A DNA stretch of 64,000 nucleotides, from positions 1 to 64,000 of the forward strand of contig JAFAZX010000062.1 of the NCBI GenBank assembly GCA_019239425.1. Direction: 5' to 3'. The notes under the pieces are model-generated. The model was not told the DNA's origin and did no database searches. It saw nothing but the letters and a program-made list of their open reading frames with translations. The translations under genes and the position numbers were made by a program. This DNA comes from Acidobacteriota bacterium. Lineage in GTDB: Bacteria > Acidobacteriota > Blastocatellia > Pyrinomonadales > Pyrinomonadaceae. Of the stretch, positions 52,137 through 60,483 are shown piece after piece; the stretch's first letter is position 1; every line of letters starts with the position of its first letter.

Positions 52137-53891
52137 ATGTCTATCATCAAGGTTCTAAAATTCGGAAGCTCCGTCCTGCGCACTGAAGAAGACCTCCCGC
52201 TGGCGGCGCACGAAATCTACCGGGAATGGCGTCTGGGCGCGCGCGTGCTCGCGGTCGTCTCGGCCTTCGGCGACACGACCGACAGACTCTTGGCCCGCGC
52301 CCAATCTCTTTGTCCCGAGCCGGAGCCGGCCGGACTCGCCGCGCTGCTCGCCACGGGCGAGGCCACCTCCGCGGCGCTCCTCGGCCTCGCGCTCGCGCGC
52401 GCAGGGATACCCGTGAAAGTTCTCGACCCGGCGCAGGCGGGACTGCGAACGACCGGCGGCCGTCTCGACGCGGAACTTGTCTCCGCAGACGTTGAGCGCC
52501 TTCGTGAAGAGCTGCAAAGCCGAGTCGTCGTGCTGCCCGGCTTCGTCGGACGCGACGCGGAGGGAAGCGCGACTTTGCTCGGGCGCGGCGGCTCTGACTT
52601 GACGGCGCTCTTTCTCGCCGAGCGTTTGGGCGGGCGCTGCGTGCTCGTCAAGGACGTGGACGGGCTCTACACGGCCGACCCCGCGCGCCCGGCGCTCGCG
52701 CGCCCGCGCCGCTTCCAGCGCGTCGGTTGGGGCACGGCCGCAGCCGTGGGCGGCAAGGTCGTCCAGCCGAAGGCCGTCCGCTTCGCGGAGTCGCGGGGCC
52801 TGAGTTTTGAAATCACCGCGCCGGGGGCGGCCGTATCGACGGAAGTCTGCGCCGGCCCCGACGTGACGTGCGCGCCTTCCGTCTCGACGCCCCCTTTGCG
52901 CATCGCGCTGCTGGGCTGCGGCACCGTGGGCGGCGGAGTCTACGAGCGTCTGGCCGCGCTGCCCGAGTTCTTCGAGGTGACGGGCGTGGCGACGCGCACG
53001 CCCTTGCGCGCGCACGCGGCGGGCGTGCCCGCGCACCTCAACGCCTTTGGGCCGGAGGAGCTGATTGAGGGGGACTGCGACGTTGTGGTCGAACTCGTCG
53101 GCGGCGTCGAGCAGGCCGGCGAGTTCGTGAGTCGAGCGCTGCGGCTCGGTCGGCACGTCGTCACGGCGAACAAGGCGCTCGTGTCATCGAAGTGGGAACT
53201 GCTTGAGCGTTGCGCGGCAGAGTCTCGCGTGACGCTGCGTTACGGCGCGGCGGTCGGCGGAGTCGTCCCAGCGCTTGAGACCGTCGCGCGTTTGCGCGAG
53301 CAGGGGCGGATTAAAAGTTTCGCGGGCGTCGTCAATGGCACGACCAATTTCATCCTCGACCGGCTCGCGTCCGGGGAAGAGTTCGACTCGGCCGTGCGCG
53401 CCGCGCAGGCGGCCGGCTACGCCGAGGCAGACCCGACGCTCGACCTCGACGGGACGGACGCGGCGCAGAAGCTCGTCCTCCTCGCCCGCGAAGCCTTCGG
53501 CGTCCGTCTCAACGTCGACGAAGTGCGCCGGGTCGGACTCGAACAGGCTGAACCCGCGCGCGTGCGTGCGGCCCGCGATGAAGGTCTCGCGGTGAGACTC
53601 GTCGCGTCGTGTCGTCTCACGGAGAAGGGCGTCGAGGCTTCAGTCGTTCCGACCGAACTCCCGCTCGCGCATCCGCTGGCGACGACCGAGGGGGCGGAGA
53701 ATCGTCTGCTCGTCGAGACGGAGGCGGGCAAGCTCCATCTCGTCAAAGGGCGCGGCGCGGGCCGCTGGCCGACGACCGAGGCGGTGCTGGCCGACCTCTT
53801 CGACCTGCGGCGCGAGTTGTGCGGCGTCGCGTTCGAGGATACGGCCGAAGCCTTCACGGCAGATGTATACGAGGAGGCGTGCGTCGCATGA
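52137..53891 (+). CDS. Bifunctional aspartate kinase-homoserine dehydrogenase, ACT-less
   Basis: 584 residues. Residues 1-250 are an aspartokinase catalytic domain (VLKFGSSVLRTEEDLPLAAH, FVGRDAEGSATLLGRGGSDL, LVKDVDGLYTADP). Residues 257-584 are homoserine dehydrogenase: RIALLGCGTVGGGVYERL is the NAD(P) site, TANKALVSSKWELLERCAAE and AGVVNGTTNFILDRLASGEE follow. The known E. coli fusions are ~810-820 residues with ACT regulatory domains; no ACT domain is visible here. It phosphorylates aspartate and reduces aspartate semialdehyde to homoserine. Its lack of an allosteric domain fits control by the SAM-II-like riboswitch upstream. It begins 6 bp after the first PLP gene; its TGA overlaps the next ATG. 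Confidence 0.9.
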   Translation: MSIIKVLKFGSSVLRTEEDLPLAAHEIYREWRLGARVLAVVSAFGDTTDRLLARAQSLCPEPEPAGLAALLATGEATSAALLGLALARAGIPVKVLDPAQAGLRTTGGRLDAELVSADVERLREELQSRVVVLPGFVGRDAEGSATLLGRGGSDLTALFLAERLGGRCVLVKDVDGLYTADPARPALARPRRFQRVGWGTAAAVGGKVVQPKAVRFAESRGLSFEITAPGAAVSTEVCAGPDVTCAPSVSTPPLRIALLGCGTVGGGVYERLAALPEFFEVTGVATRTPLRAHAAGVPAHLNAFGPEELIEGDCDVVVELVGGVEQAGEFVSRALRLGRHVVTANKALVSSKWELLERCAAESRVTLRYGAAVGGVVPALETVARLREQGRIKSFAGVVNGTTNFILDRLASGEEFDSAVRAAQAAGYAEADPTLDLDGTDAAQKLVLLAREAFGVRLNVDEVRRVGLEQAEPARVRAARDEGLAVRLVASCRLTEKGVEASVVPTELPLAHPLATTEGAENRLLVETEAGKLHLVKGRGAGRWPTTEAVLADLFDLRRELCGVAFEDTAEAFTADVYEEACVA

Positions 53892-55069
53892 AAACCTCAA
53901 CGCTCTGCGTGCGTCATCCGCACGGCTCCGACCCGCACGGCGCGGTCGCGCCGCCCATCTACCAGACGGCCACGTTCCGCCAGCCGACGGCGACCGAGTT
54001 CGGCGAGTACGACTACACGCGCACGGCGAACCCGACGCGCACGCTGCTCGAACAGCAGCTCGCCGCGCTCGAATCGGGTCGCTTCGCCGCGGCCTACGCC
54101 TCGGGCTTAGCGGCGCTCACGGCGTTAACCAGGCTCGTGAATCAGGGCGAGGAGATAGTCGCGGGCGACGACCTCTACGGCGGAACGGTGCGCCTGCTCG
54201 AACAGGTGCTCCCGCGCTACGGCGTCGCGGTGCGCTACGCGGACGCGGCCGACCCGGACTCTGTGAGGAGGGAACTCACGCCGCGCACGCGCCTGATTCT
54301 GGTCGAGACGCCGACGAACCCTCTGCTCCGCGTCGCGGACGTGCGCGCGCTCTCGGAACTGGCGCGCGGGGCCGGCGCGCTGCTCGCCGTGGACAACTCG
54401 ATGCTTTCGCCCTGCCTGCAGAAGCCTTTGAAGCTGGGCGCGGATGTCGTTCTCCACTCGGCCACGAAGTTCCTCGGCGGCCACAGCGACGTGACGGCCG
54501 GGGCGCTCGTCACGGACGACGAAGAACTACACCGGCGCCTCTGCTTTCAGCAGAACGCCGAAGGGTCGGGGCTAAGCCCCTTCGAGTCCTGGCTGCTGCT
54601 GCGCGGCATCAAGACGCTCTCGCTGAGGGTCGAGCGCCAGTGCTCGACGGCCCTGCGCGTGGCCGAGTTCCTTTCGGGGCGGCCGGAGGTAAAGCGGGTC
54701 TTCTACCCGGGGCTTCAAGGACACCCCGGCCGAGACGTGCACCGCGGGCAGGCGCGGGGCGACGGCGCCGTCCTCAGCTTCGCGACCGGCGACGCGGAGC
54801 TTTCGCGGCGCGTGGTGGAGTCGGTGCGGCTCTTCGACATCGCCGTCAGCTTCGGCTCGGTGCACTCTTCGATCAGCCTGCCGTGTCGCATGTCGCACGC
54901 GAGCATCCCGCCGAGCGCGCGCGAGCGCCTCGCGCCCCCGCCCGACCTCGTGCGCGTCTCGGTCGGCATCGAGGACGCCGAAGACCTTCTGGCCGATCTT
55001 GAGCAGGCGTTCAACGTCGCCCGTCCGCGTGAGAGGAAGACAGAAGCCGTCGCTTACGTCGGTGCTTGA
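53888..55069 (+). CDS. Second cystathionine gamma-synthase/beta-lyase-type PLP enzyme
   Basis: 393 residues, start ATG 53888 overlapping the previous TGA (ATGA). Same fold as 50919-52130: YDYTRTANPTRTLLEQQLAA, AYASGLAALTALTRLVNQGE, AVDNSMLSPCLQKPLKLGAD and VVLHSATKFLGGHSDVTAGA with the PLP Lys in SATKF. The two enzymes are about as different as a synthase and a lyase would be, so the pair probably gives successive transsulfuration steps (gamma-synthase then beta-lyase), but assignment needs activity data. Closes the riboswitch-controlled operon. Confidence 0.9.
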   Translation: MKTSTLCVRHPHGSDPHGAVAPPIYQTATFRQPTATEFGEYDYTRTANPTRTLLEQQLAALESGRFAAAYASGLAALTALTRLVNQGEEIVAGDDLYGGTVRLLEQVLPRYGVAVRYADAADPDSVRRELTPRTRLILVETPTNPLLRVADVRALSELARGAGALLAVDNSMLSPCLQKPLKLGADVVLHSATKFLGGHSDVTAGALVTDDEELHRRLCFQQNAEGSGLSPFESWLLLRGIKTLSLRVERQCSTALRVAEFLSGRPEVKRVFYPGLQGHPGRDVHRGQARGDGAVLSFATGDAELSRRVVESVRLFDIAVSFGSVHSSISLPCRMSHASIPPSARERLAPPPDLVRVSVGIEDAEDLLADLEQAFNVARPRERKTEAVAYVGA

Positions 55070-55087
55070 GAGATTGAGTGAAAGGAA

Positions 55088-55161
55088 TTAACCACAGAGA
55101 CACGGAGGCACAGCTTGAAGACAGATTGCTTCAAGCTGTGCCTCCGTGTCTCTGTGGTTAA
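55088..55161. repeat. ~74-bp palindromic repeat, copy 4
   Basis: TTAACCACAGAGACACGGAG left, CTCCGTGTCTCTGTGGTTAA right. The A-to-G change in the left arm is matched by C in the right arm, another paired change. Confidence 0.92.
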
Positions 55162-55162
55162 A

Positions 55163-55873
55163 TTAACTTGTGACGGACATCTTCCCGCCGCACTCGGGGC
55201 AGAACTTGGGCGAGCCTTCGGGCTGGTGGCCGCAGCCGGTGCAGGTCAGTTTCGGGGGCGCGGTCGGCGTGCCGCACTCGGGGCAGAACTTGGCCTTGCC
55301 GACCTCGACGCCGCAGGCCGAACACTTCGAACCCGCGGCGGCCGCCGCCGGCTGCTGCTGCGGCGCGGGCGCGGGCGCCTTCACGGTCGAGCCGGCGCTC
55401 ATGTCGATGCCGGAGACGTAGTCGGTGGCTTGCGCCTTCTCGTAGAGCTGCGTGCGCGTGGCCTCGGCCTTGGCGTGCGCGTGCGCGGAGGCCAGCTCCT
55501 CCTGGTAGTCGGGCGCGCACTCCTCGCACTGCCCGGCCGAGGCGTTCCAGCAGACCTCGGGGCAGACCCAGCGGCCGCAGCGCGAGCACTGGTGGAAGTG
55601 CGTCTTGCCCTCCTCGACCGCCTTCTGCAAGGCCTCGTCGTGCGCCTTCCCGCCGACGGCGCGCTGTATCTCGTAGGCCGAGTTGCCGGCCGACGAGAGC
55701 CACCCGCCGAACAGGTCGCCCGCCGCGCGCAGAAGCGACCCGCCCGTCCCCGTCAAAGAAGCCTGGTAGCGCGACATGTACCCGTTCCCGCACTTGTCGC
55801 AGTAAAACTTGAACTGGTAGCCCTTGTCCGTCGAAAGGTCGTCGTAGTTATTGACGAACTGAATCATCCCCAT
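55163..55873 (-). CDS. Zinc-ribbon protein, cytosolic
   Basis: 236 residues from ATG 55873 (GGAGG 9 nt upstream). Three zinc ribbons are visible: YCDKCGNGYM at the N-terminus with CSRCGRWVCPEVCWNASA in the middle, CSACGVEVGKAKFCPECGTP, and CTGCGHQPEGSPKFCPECGG at the end. Between the first two is a Gly/Ala-rich amphipathic stretch (SLLRAAGDLFGGWLSSAGNS). It resembles small SPFH-associated zinc-ribbon proteins but has no SPFH domain. Function unknown. Confidence 0.72.
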   Translation of the reverse strand: MGMIQFVNNYDDLSTDKGYQFKFYCDKCGNGYMSRYQASLTGTGGSLLRAAGDLFGGWLSSAGNSAYEIQRAVGGKAHDEALQKAVEEGKTHFHQCSRCGRWVCPEVCWNASAGQCEECAPDYQEELASAHAHAKAEATRTQLYEKAQATDYVSGIDMSAGSTVKAPAPAPQQQPAAAAAGSKCSACGVEVGKAKFCPECGTPTAPPKLTCTGCGHQPEGSPKFCPECGGKMSVTS

Positions 55874-55895
55874 TGGCCTGAACCTCCGAAAGCAG

Positions 55896-56002
55896 TGGCG
55901 AGTGAAAAGTGACGAGTGGCGAGTCCGGAAGGTTGCGGAACCGCGCCGCAAGACCCGCGCAGGAAAAGATAGCAGCCAAACTTTTACTTGTCACTCGTCA
56001 CC
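55896..56002. repeat. GTGACGA heptad array pair upstream of mazG 3' end
   Basis: Left array (GTGGCGA GTGAAAA GTGACGA GTGGCGA) at 55896-55922 with a complementary run at 55980-56002 (CTTTTACTTGTCACTCGTCACC). Period 7. The right arm overlaps the end of mazG. Confidence 0.75.
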
Positions 56003-56830
56003 GTTCCTGTTCTTCGCCTCCCGCCAGAGTTCTTCCATCTCTTCAATCGTGGACTGGCCGAGTTCGCGGCCGCGCGCGCGCAGGCCGCGTTCGATGTGGC
56101 GGAAGCGCCGGCGGAATTTGCGGTTGGTGAGTTTGAGGGCGGCCTCGGGTTCCGCGTCGAGGTGGCGCGCGATGTTGGCGGCGGCGAAGAGGAGGTCGCC
56201 GACCTCTTCGCGGACGCGCTGCTGGGCCGACTCGGAATCGGGGCCGGCCTCGCCCTTCTCGCGGATGGCCTCGCGCAGCTCGTCCATCTCTTCGTGGAGC
56301 TTGTCGAAAATCTCGTCCACGTTGCGCCAGTCGAAGCCGACGCGCGCGGCCTTCGTCGCGAGCTGGTGCGCCTCCATCAGGGCGGGCGCCTTCGCGGAGA
56401 CGCCGTCCAGAATAGACGCGTCCTCGTCTTCATGAACCTTGCCGGCCGCGCGCTTCTCCTCGGCCTTCAACGCCTCCCAGTTGCGGAGCAGCTCTTCGTT
56501 GTCGCGCACCACGACGTCGCCGAAGACGTGCGGGTGGCGGCGCACCATCTTCGCGTGTATCTGCCCGGCCACGTCGTCGATTGTGAACTCGCCGCGCTCC
56601 GAGGCGACCTGCGCGTAGAAGACGATCTGGAAGAGGAGGTCGCCCAGCTCTTCGCAGAGGTTCGCGGGTCTCCCCGCGCGCGCCTCTTCGACCGCCTCGA
56701 AAGCCTCGTAGGCCTCTTCGAGCAGCATCGGCGCGAGCGTGGCGTAGGTCTGCTCGCGATCCCAGGGGCAGCCCTCGGGCGAGCGCAGCCGCGCCATCAG
56801 CGCGACGAGGTCTTGGAAGTTTGCAGCCAT
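55991..56830 (-). CDS. mazG: Nucleoside triphosphate pyrophosphohydrolase MazG
   Basis: 279 residues, full length with two MazG repeats. It hydrolyses NTPs/dNTPs to monophosphates and pyrophosphate. Metal-site motifs: RLRSPEGCPWDREQTYATLA, LLEEAYEAFEAVEE and LCEELGDLLFQIVFYAQV in the first half, then VREEVGDLLFAAANIARHLD in the second. The start at ATG 56830 gives MAANFQDLVALMARL; the open frame extends into repeat DNA upstream. Probably a housecleaning enzyme; no toxin partner (mazEF) is nearby. Confidence 0.96.
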   Translation of the reverse strand: MAANFQDLVALMARLRSPEGCPWDREQTYATLAPMLLEEAYEAFEAVEEARAGRPANLCEELGDLLFQIVFYAQVASERGEFTIDDVAGQIHAKMVRRHPHVFGDVVVRDNEELLRNWEALKAEEKRAAGKVHEDEDASILDGVSAKAPALMEAHQLATKAARVGFDWRNVDEIFDKLHEEMDELREAIREKGEAGPDSESAQQRVREEVGDLLFAAANIARHLDAEPEAALKLTNRKFRRRFRHIERGLRARGRELGQSTIEEMEELWREAKNRNGDE

Positions 56831-56878
56831 CGGTCGTCCTTGAACTTTGAAAGTTGAAAAAGGATTATGACAGAGGTC

Positions 56879-56950
56879 GGGTGATTTATTCATTGATTCA
56901 TTGATTGATTTGTTCATTCCCGATCTTCCTTCAATGATTCAATGAACCGA
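56879..56950. repeat. GATTCATT arrays with near 8-bp period between mazG and gluQ
   Basis: Tandem GATTCATT/GATTGATT units then AATGATTC/AATGAACC units on the other side. It is the one spacer array here whose period is about 8 rather than 7. Confidence 0.7.
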
Positions 56951-56957
56951 TGAGTCG

Positions 56958-57827
56958 ATGAACCAATCCCTCAATCCTTCCTACCGCGGTCGGCTCGCGC
57001 CTTCGCCGACGGGCCACCTGCACCTCGGGCACGCGCGGACGTTCTGGGCGGCGTACGAGCGCGCGCGGGCGGCGGGCGGCGTGTTGGTTTTGCGCGACGA
57101 AGACCTGGACGCGGCGCGCTCGCGCCCGGAGTTCGCCGCCGCGATGTTGGAGGACTTGAAGTGGCTCGGCATCGAGTGGCGGGAGGGGCCGGACGTGGGC
57201 GGCCCGTTCGCGCCTTACAGGCAGAGCGAGCGGCGCGGCCTCTACCTCGAAGCGTGGGCGCGGCTGGTCGAAGGCGGGCACGTCTACCCCTGCGTCTGCT
57301 CGCGCAAAGACATCGCGCGCGCGGCCTCCGCGCCGCACGAAGGTCAGGCGCGTCCGGCGCAGGACGACGAGCCGCACTACCCCGGCACTTGCCGTCCGGC
57401 CGTCGAGGCTAAGCTTCAAGTGCCGGACACGCCCGCCGGTCTCAACTGGCGCTTCCGCGTGCCCGACGGCGAGGAGGTTGTCTTCGAAGATTTGCGGCAG
57501 GGCCGACGGAGCTTCGTCGCCGGGCGTGACTTCGGCGACTTCGTCGTCTGGCGCCGCGACGACGTGCCCGCGTACCAGCTCGCCGTCGTCGTGGACGACG
57601 CCGCGATGCGCATCACAGAGGTCGTGCGCGGCGCAGACCTCTTGAAGTCCGCCGCGCGGCAGATGCTCCTCCAGCGCGCGCTCGACTTCCCGACGCCCGC
57701 ATACTTCCACTGCGACCTCGTCACGGACGAGCGCGGCGAGCGCCTCGCCAAGCGCCACGAGTCGCTCTCGCTCCGCGCCTTGCGCGCCGCCGGCCTCGCG
57801 CCCGCGGAGGTGCGCGCCCGCTTCTAA
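56958..57827 (+). CDS. gluQ: Glutamyl-Q tRNA(Asp) synthetase
   Basis: 289 residues, the short GluRS paralogue that attaches glutamate to the queuosine base of tRNA-Asp. The class I motif APSPTGHLHLGHARTFWA is present, and HVYPCVCSRKDIARAASA followed by the distant CR in HYPGTCRPA supplies zinc ligands. The KMSKS equivalent is GERLAKRHESLSLRAL. The absence of an anticodon-binding domain (the protein stops soon after KMSKS) identifies GluQ rather than full GluRS. It is not paired with dksA as in enteric bacteria. Confidence 0.93.
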   Translation: MNQSLNPSYRGRLAPSPTGHLHLGHARTFWAAYERARAAGGVLVLRDEDLDAARSRPEFAAAMLEDLKWLGIEWREGPDVGGPFAPYRQSERRGLYLEAWARLVEGGHVYPCVCSRKDIARAASAPHEGQARPAQDDEPHYPGTCRPAVEAKLQVPDTPAGLNWRFRVPDGEEVVFEDLRQGRRSFVAGRDFGDFVVWRRDDVPAYQLAVVVDDAAMRITEVVRGADLLKSAARQMLLQRALDFPTPAYFHCDLVTDERGERLAKRHESLSLRALRAAGLAPAEVRARF

Positions 57828-57829
57828 GA

Positions 57830-57901
57830 AGTAGGCAGCAGGCAGCAGGCAGTAGGCAGTTAAGGCAAAATGCTTTTACTGCCTGCTGCCTGCTGCCTAC
57901 T
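57830..57901. repeat. 24-bp perfect heptad palindrome with shared loop
   Basis: AGTAGGC/AGCAGGC units (57830-57860) pair with 57878-57901. The loop TTAAGGCAAAATGCTTTT is identical to that of the palindrome at 33955-34033, so the two share an ancestor despite different array words. Confidence 0.9.
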
Positions 57902-58017
57902 CGTTGTTTGCGGCCTCGCGGGCGCGGGTGCTAACATCCGGTTTTCAGCACAACGCACAAATTCGAACCTTACGCGCCCGCTGCGCACAGGCGTCGCGCG
58001 CGCCCTGAGCGAGAGAG

Positions 58018-58548
58018 ATGAGCGAAGAGAAGCCCACGTTCAAAGTCACAGACCGCAGACTCTTCAACCCGGACGGCACGCCCCGCGACATTCCGCGCGA
58101 GGAGGAGCCGCCGGCGCCGGCCCCCGCGCCCGAACCGGAGACGCAGCAACCGACTCCCGCCGCCGCGGCCGAGACGCCGCCCGCCACGCCCGCGGAGGCC
58201 GCCGCGCCGCGCGAGCCGGCGGACGAGGCCAGCCCCGAGGCCCCGGGCGACGAGGGTTTTTTGATGCTCGTCGAGTTCCTCGCCTCGTTCGCGGCCGACG
58301 CGCTCGGCATGGTCAACCACCCGGGCGGGGGCGGCGTCAACCTGCCGCTCGCCAAGCAGTGCATCGACATGCTCGGCGTGCTCCACCGCAAGACGCGCGG
58401 CAACCTCGTCGGCGAGGAGCAGCAGTTCCTCGACATGATCCTCTCGCAGCTCCGCATGCAGTACGTCTCCCTGACCAGCGCGCCCCGCCCGCCGCAGGGC
58501 GGCGGCCCCCGCGGCTTCTCCGGCAGCGACATCACGGGGGGAAGATGA
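58018..58548 (+). CDS. DUF1844 domain protein
   Basis: 176 residues. A Pro/Ala/Glu-rich head (residues 1-75, with MSEEKPTFKVTDRRLFNPDG at its start) precedes the DUF1844 core: FLMLVEFLASFAADALGMV, then NLPLAKQCIDMLGVLHRKTR and QQFLDMILSQLRMQYVSLT. Function unknown. It is soluble and helical. The next gene (MBL hydrolase) starts 85 bp downstream across a GTGAATG heptad array. Confidence 0.85.
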   Translation: MSEEKPTFKVTDRRLFNPDGTPRDIPREEEPPAPAPAPEPETQQPTPAAAAETPPATPAEAAAPREPADEASPEAPGDEGFLMLVEFLASFAADALGMVNHPGGGGVNLPLAKQCIDMLGVLHRKTRGNLVGEEQQFLDMILSQLRMQYVSLTSAPRPPQGGGPRGFSGSDITGGR

Positions 58549-58550
58549 GG

Positions 58551-58628
58551 GGTGGTAAATGGTGAATGGTGAATGGTGAATAGATAAGACCAGCTTTTAC
58601 CATTCACCATTTACCCTTCACCATTTAC
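58551..58628. repeat. GGTGAAT heptad arrays with complementary arms
   Basis: GGTAAAT GGTGAAT GGTGAAT GGTGAAT at the left, TTTACCATTCACCATTTACC and further units at the right. The MBL start codon follows 6 bp after the right arm. Confidence 0.9.
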
Positions 58629-58633
58629 TAGCA

Positions 58634-59404
58634 ATGAAGTTTACTCTCCTCGGCACGGGCACCTCGACGGGCGTGCCTTCCATCGGCTGCGAGTGCGAGA
58701 CGTGCACGTCGGACGACCCGCGCGACAAGCGCCTGCGCGTGTCGGTGCTGGTCGAGCACGAAGGGCAGACGGTCTTAATCGACACCTCGTCGGACTTCAG
58801 GCAGCAGGCCCTCCGCGCCGGACTCAAGCACCTCGACGCGGTGCTCGTCACGCACTGCCACGCCGACCACATCTTCGGGCTCGACGACATACGACCTTTG
58901 AACTTCCGCCACGGCGCGCTCGGCGTCTACGCCAACGCGCGCGCCTGGGTGGACATCCGCCGCATCTTCAAATACATCTTCGAGCAGTCCTACATCGGCG
59001 GCGGGCTGCCGCAGGTCGTCGCGCACACCGTCGAGCACGGCGCGCCCTTCTGCCTCGGCCGGGGGCTGGAGGTCACGCCCGTCGAGGTCATCCACGGGCG
59101 CCTGCCCGTCACGGCCTACCGCTTCAACGACTTCGCCTACGCGACCGACCTGAGCGAGATTCCGCCCCGCTCGATGGAACTGCTGCGGGGCTTAGACGTG
59201 CTCGTGCTCGACTGCCTGCGCGTCACGCCGCCGCACCCGACGCACCTCTGGCTGGAGCCGGCGCTTCGGTACATCGAAGAGCTAAGCCCGCGCCGCGCCT
59301 ACCTCACGCACGTCGCCCACGACGTGAAGCACGCGCGCGACTCCGCGCTCCTACCCGCGGGCGTCGAGTGGGCGTACGACGGTTTGGTGATAAGTGACGA
59401 GTGA
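58634..59404 (+). CDS. MBL-fold metal-dependent hydrolase (PhnP-like)
   Basis: 256 residues. The N-terminus is MKFTLLGTGTSTGVPSIGCE with the two Cys-rich metal-linked residues CECETCTSDD typical of PhnP-like phosphodiesterases. The zinc motif is THCHADHIFGLDD (H-x-H-x-D-H). Later ligands are in GARGLEVTPVEVIHGRLP... region and ATDLSEIPP, with AYLTHVAHDVKHA near the end. It probably cleaves a cyclic phosphodiester of a nucleotide or sugar; the substrate is uncertain. The last codons (VISDE-stop) are encoded by a GTGATAA heptad array. Confidence 0.88.
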   Translation: MKFTLLGTGTSTGVPSIGCECETCTSDDPRDKRLRVSVLVEHEGQTVLIDTSSDFRQQALRAGLKHLDAVLVTHCHADHIFGLDDIRPLNFRHGALGVYANARAWVDIRRIFKYIFEQSYIGGGLPQVVAHTVEHGAPFCLGRGLEVTPVEVIHGRLPVTAYRFNDFAYATDLSEIPPRSMELLRGLDVLVLDCLRVTPPHPTHLWLEPALRYIEELSPRRAYLTHVAHDVKHARDSALLPAGVEWAYDGLVISDE

Positions 59405-59475
59405 TAAGTGATGAGAAAAGACAAGGCCCGTTTTCTTATCACCTCTTATCACTCATCACTCATCACTTATCACTT
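59387..59475. repeat. GTGATAA heptad arrays joining the MBL and ribF genes
   Basis: Left array GTGATAA GTGACGA GTGATAA GTGATGA (59387-59414) and complementary array 59434-59475. The left array encodes the C-terminus of the MBL protein, and ribF begins immediately after the right one (cacttATG). Confidence 0.92.
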
Positions 59476-60429
59476 ATGAAGCTTTTCCACGGATACGAGA
59501 ACGCGGAGATCGCGCGGCCGGCGGTGTTGACGCTGGGCGTGTTCGACGGGCTGCACCTGGGGCACCAGCTCATCATCAGCCGCGTCGTCGAGCGCGCGCG
59601 GGCCCTGGGCGCCGTGCCCACGGTCGTCACCTTCGACCCGCACCCGCGCGCCGTGCTGCACCCGGAGTCCGCGCCGCCGCTCCTGCAGACCTTCGACCAG
59701 AAGGTCGAGGCGTTCGGCGTGCTCGGCGTCGAGCAGGCCATCGTCGTCCGCTTCACGCCCGAGTTCGCGCGCGTGTCGGCCGAGGAGTTCTTGAAGGACG
59801 TCGTGTACGAACGTCTGCAGGCGCGCGAGGTGTACCTGGGCCGCGGCTTCGCGTTCGGGCGCGGGCGCGAGGGGAACATCGAGCTGTTGAGGAGGGTGAG
59901 CCGGGAGCTCGGCTTCTTCGCGGACGAGGTGCCGGAGGTGCGCCTGCGCGGGCAGCGCATCAGCTCAAGCCGCATCCGCGAGCTGCTGGCCGCGGGCCGC
60001 GTCAACCTCGCGCGGAGGATGCTGGGCCGCCCGTACGGCGTCGAGGGGCGCGTCGTGCGCGGCTTCGAGCGGGGCCGTAACCTCGGCTTCCCGACGGCGA
60101 ACCTGCGCCCGGCCAACCGCGTCATCCCGCGCCGCGGCGTCTACGCCACGGCGACCCTCATCGAAGGCGCATGGCGGCGTAGCGTGACGAACATCGGCGT
60201 CCGGCCGACCTTCGAGAACGACGCCGAACCTTCCGTCGAGACGTTCGTAATGGACTGGGGCGGCGATCTGTACGGCGACGTGGTGCGCGTGCGCTTCCTG
60301 CACCGCCTGCGCGACGAGCGGAGGTTCGAGGGGGTCGAAGAGTTGAAACGACAGATCGACCGCGACGCCGCCCGCGCGCGAAAATATTTCGAGAGGGCCG
60401 GCGTCCGCCGTTCGCTCTCGGTCATCTAA
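59476..60429 (+). CDS. ribF: Bifunctional riboflavin kinase/FAD synthetase
   Basis: 317 residues. It phosphorylates riboflavin to FMN and adenylates FMN to FAD. The FAD synthetase domain is N-terminal (VLTLGVFDGLHLGHQLIISR, VVTFDPHPRAVL, GRGFAFGRGREGNIELL, ISSSRIRELLAAGRVNLARR); the riboflavin kinase domain is C-terminal (GYGLGFPTANLR-type motif RNLGFPTANLRPANRVIPRR, GVYATATLIEGAWRRSVTNI, ERRFEGVEELKRQIDRDAAR). The start at ATG 59476 abuts the repeat, so no normal ribosome-binding site is present and the array may influence translation. A UbiB-like kinase gene follows. Confidence 0.96.
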   Translation: MKLFHGYENAEIARPAVLTLGVFDGLHLGHQLIISRVVERARALGAVPTVVTFDPHPRAVLHPESAPPLLQTFDQKVEAFGVLGVEQAIVVRFTPEFARVSAEEFLKDVVYERLQAREVYLGRGFAFGRGREGNIELLRRVSRELGFFADEVPEVRLRGQRISSSRIRELLAAGRVNLARRMLGRPYGVEGRVVRGFERGRNLGFPTANLRPANRVIPRRGVYATATLIEGAWRRSVTNIGVRPTFENDAEPSVETFVMDWGGDLYGDVVRVRFLHRLRDERRFEGVEELKRQIDRDAARARKYFERAGVRRSLSVI

Positions 60430-60483
60430 ATTTGAACGGTAAGTCCCAGGTTCGACACAAGTTTTTCATACGATTTCAAAGGC

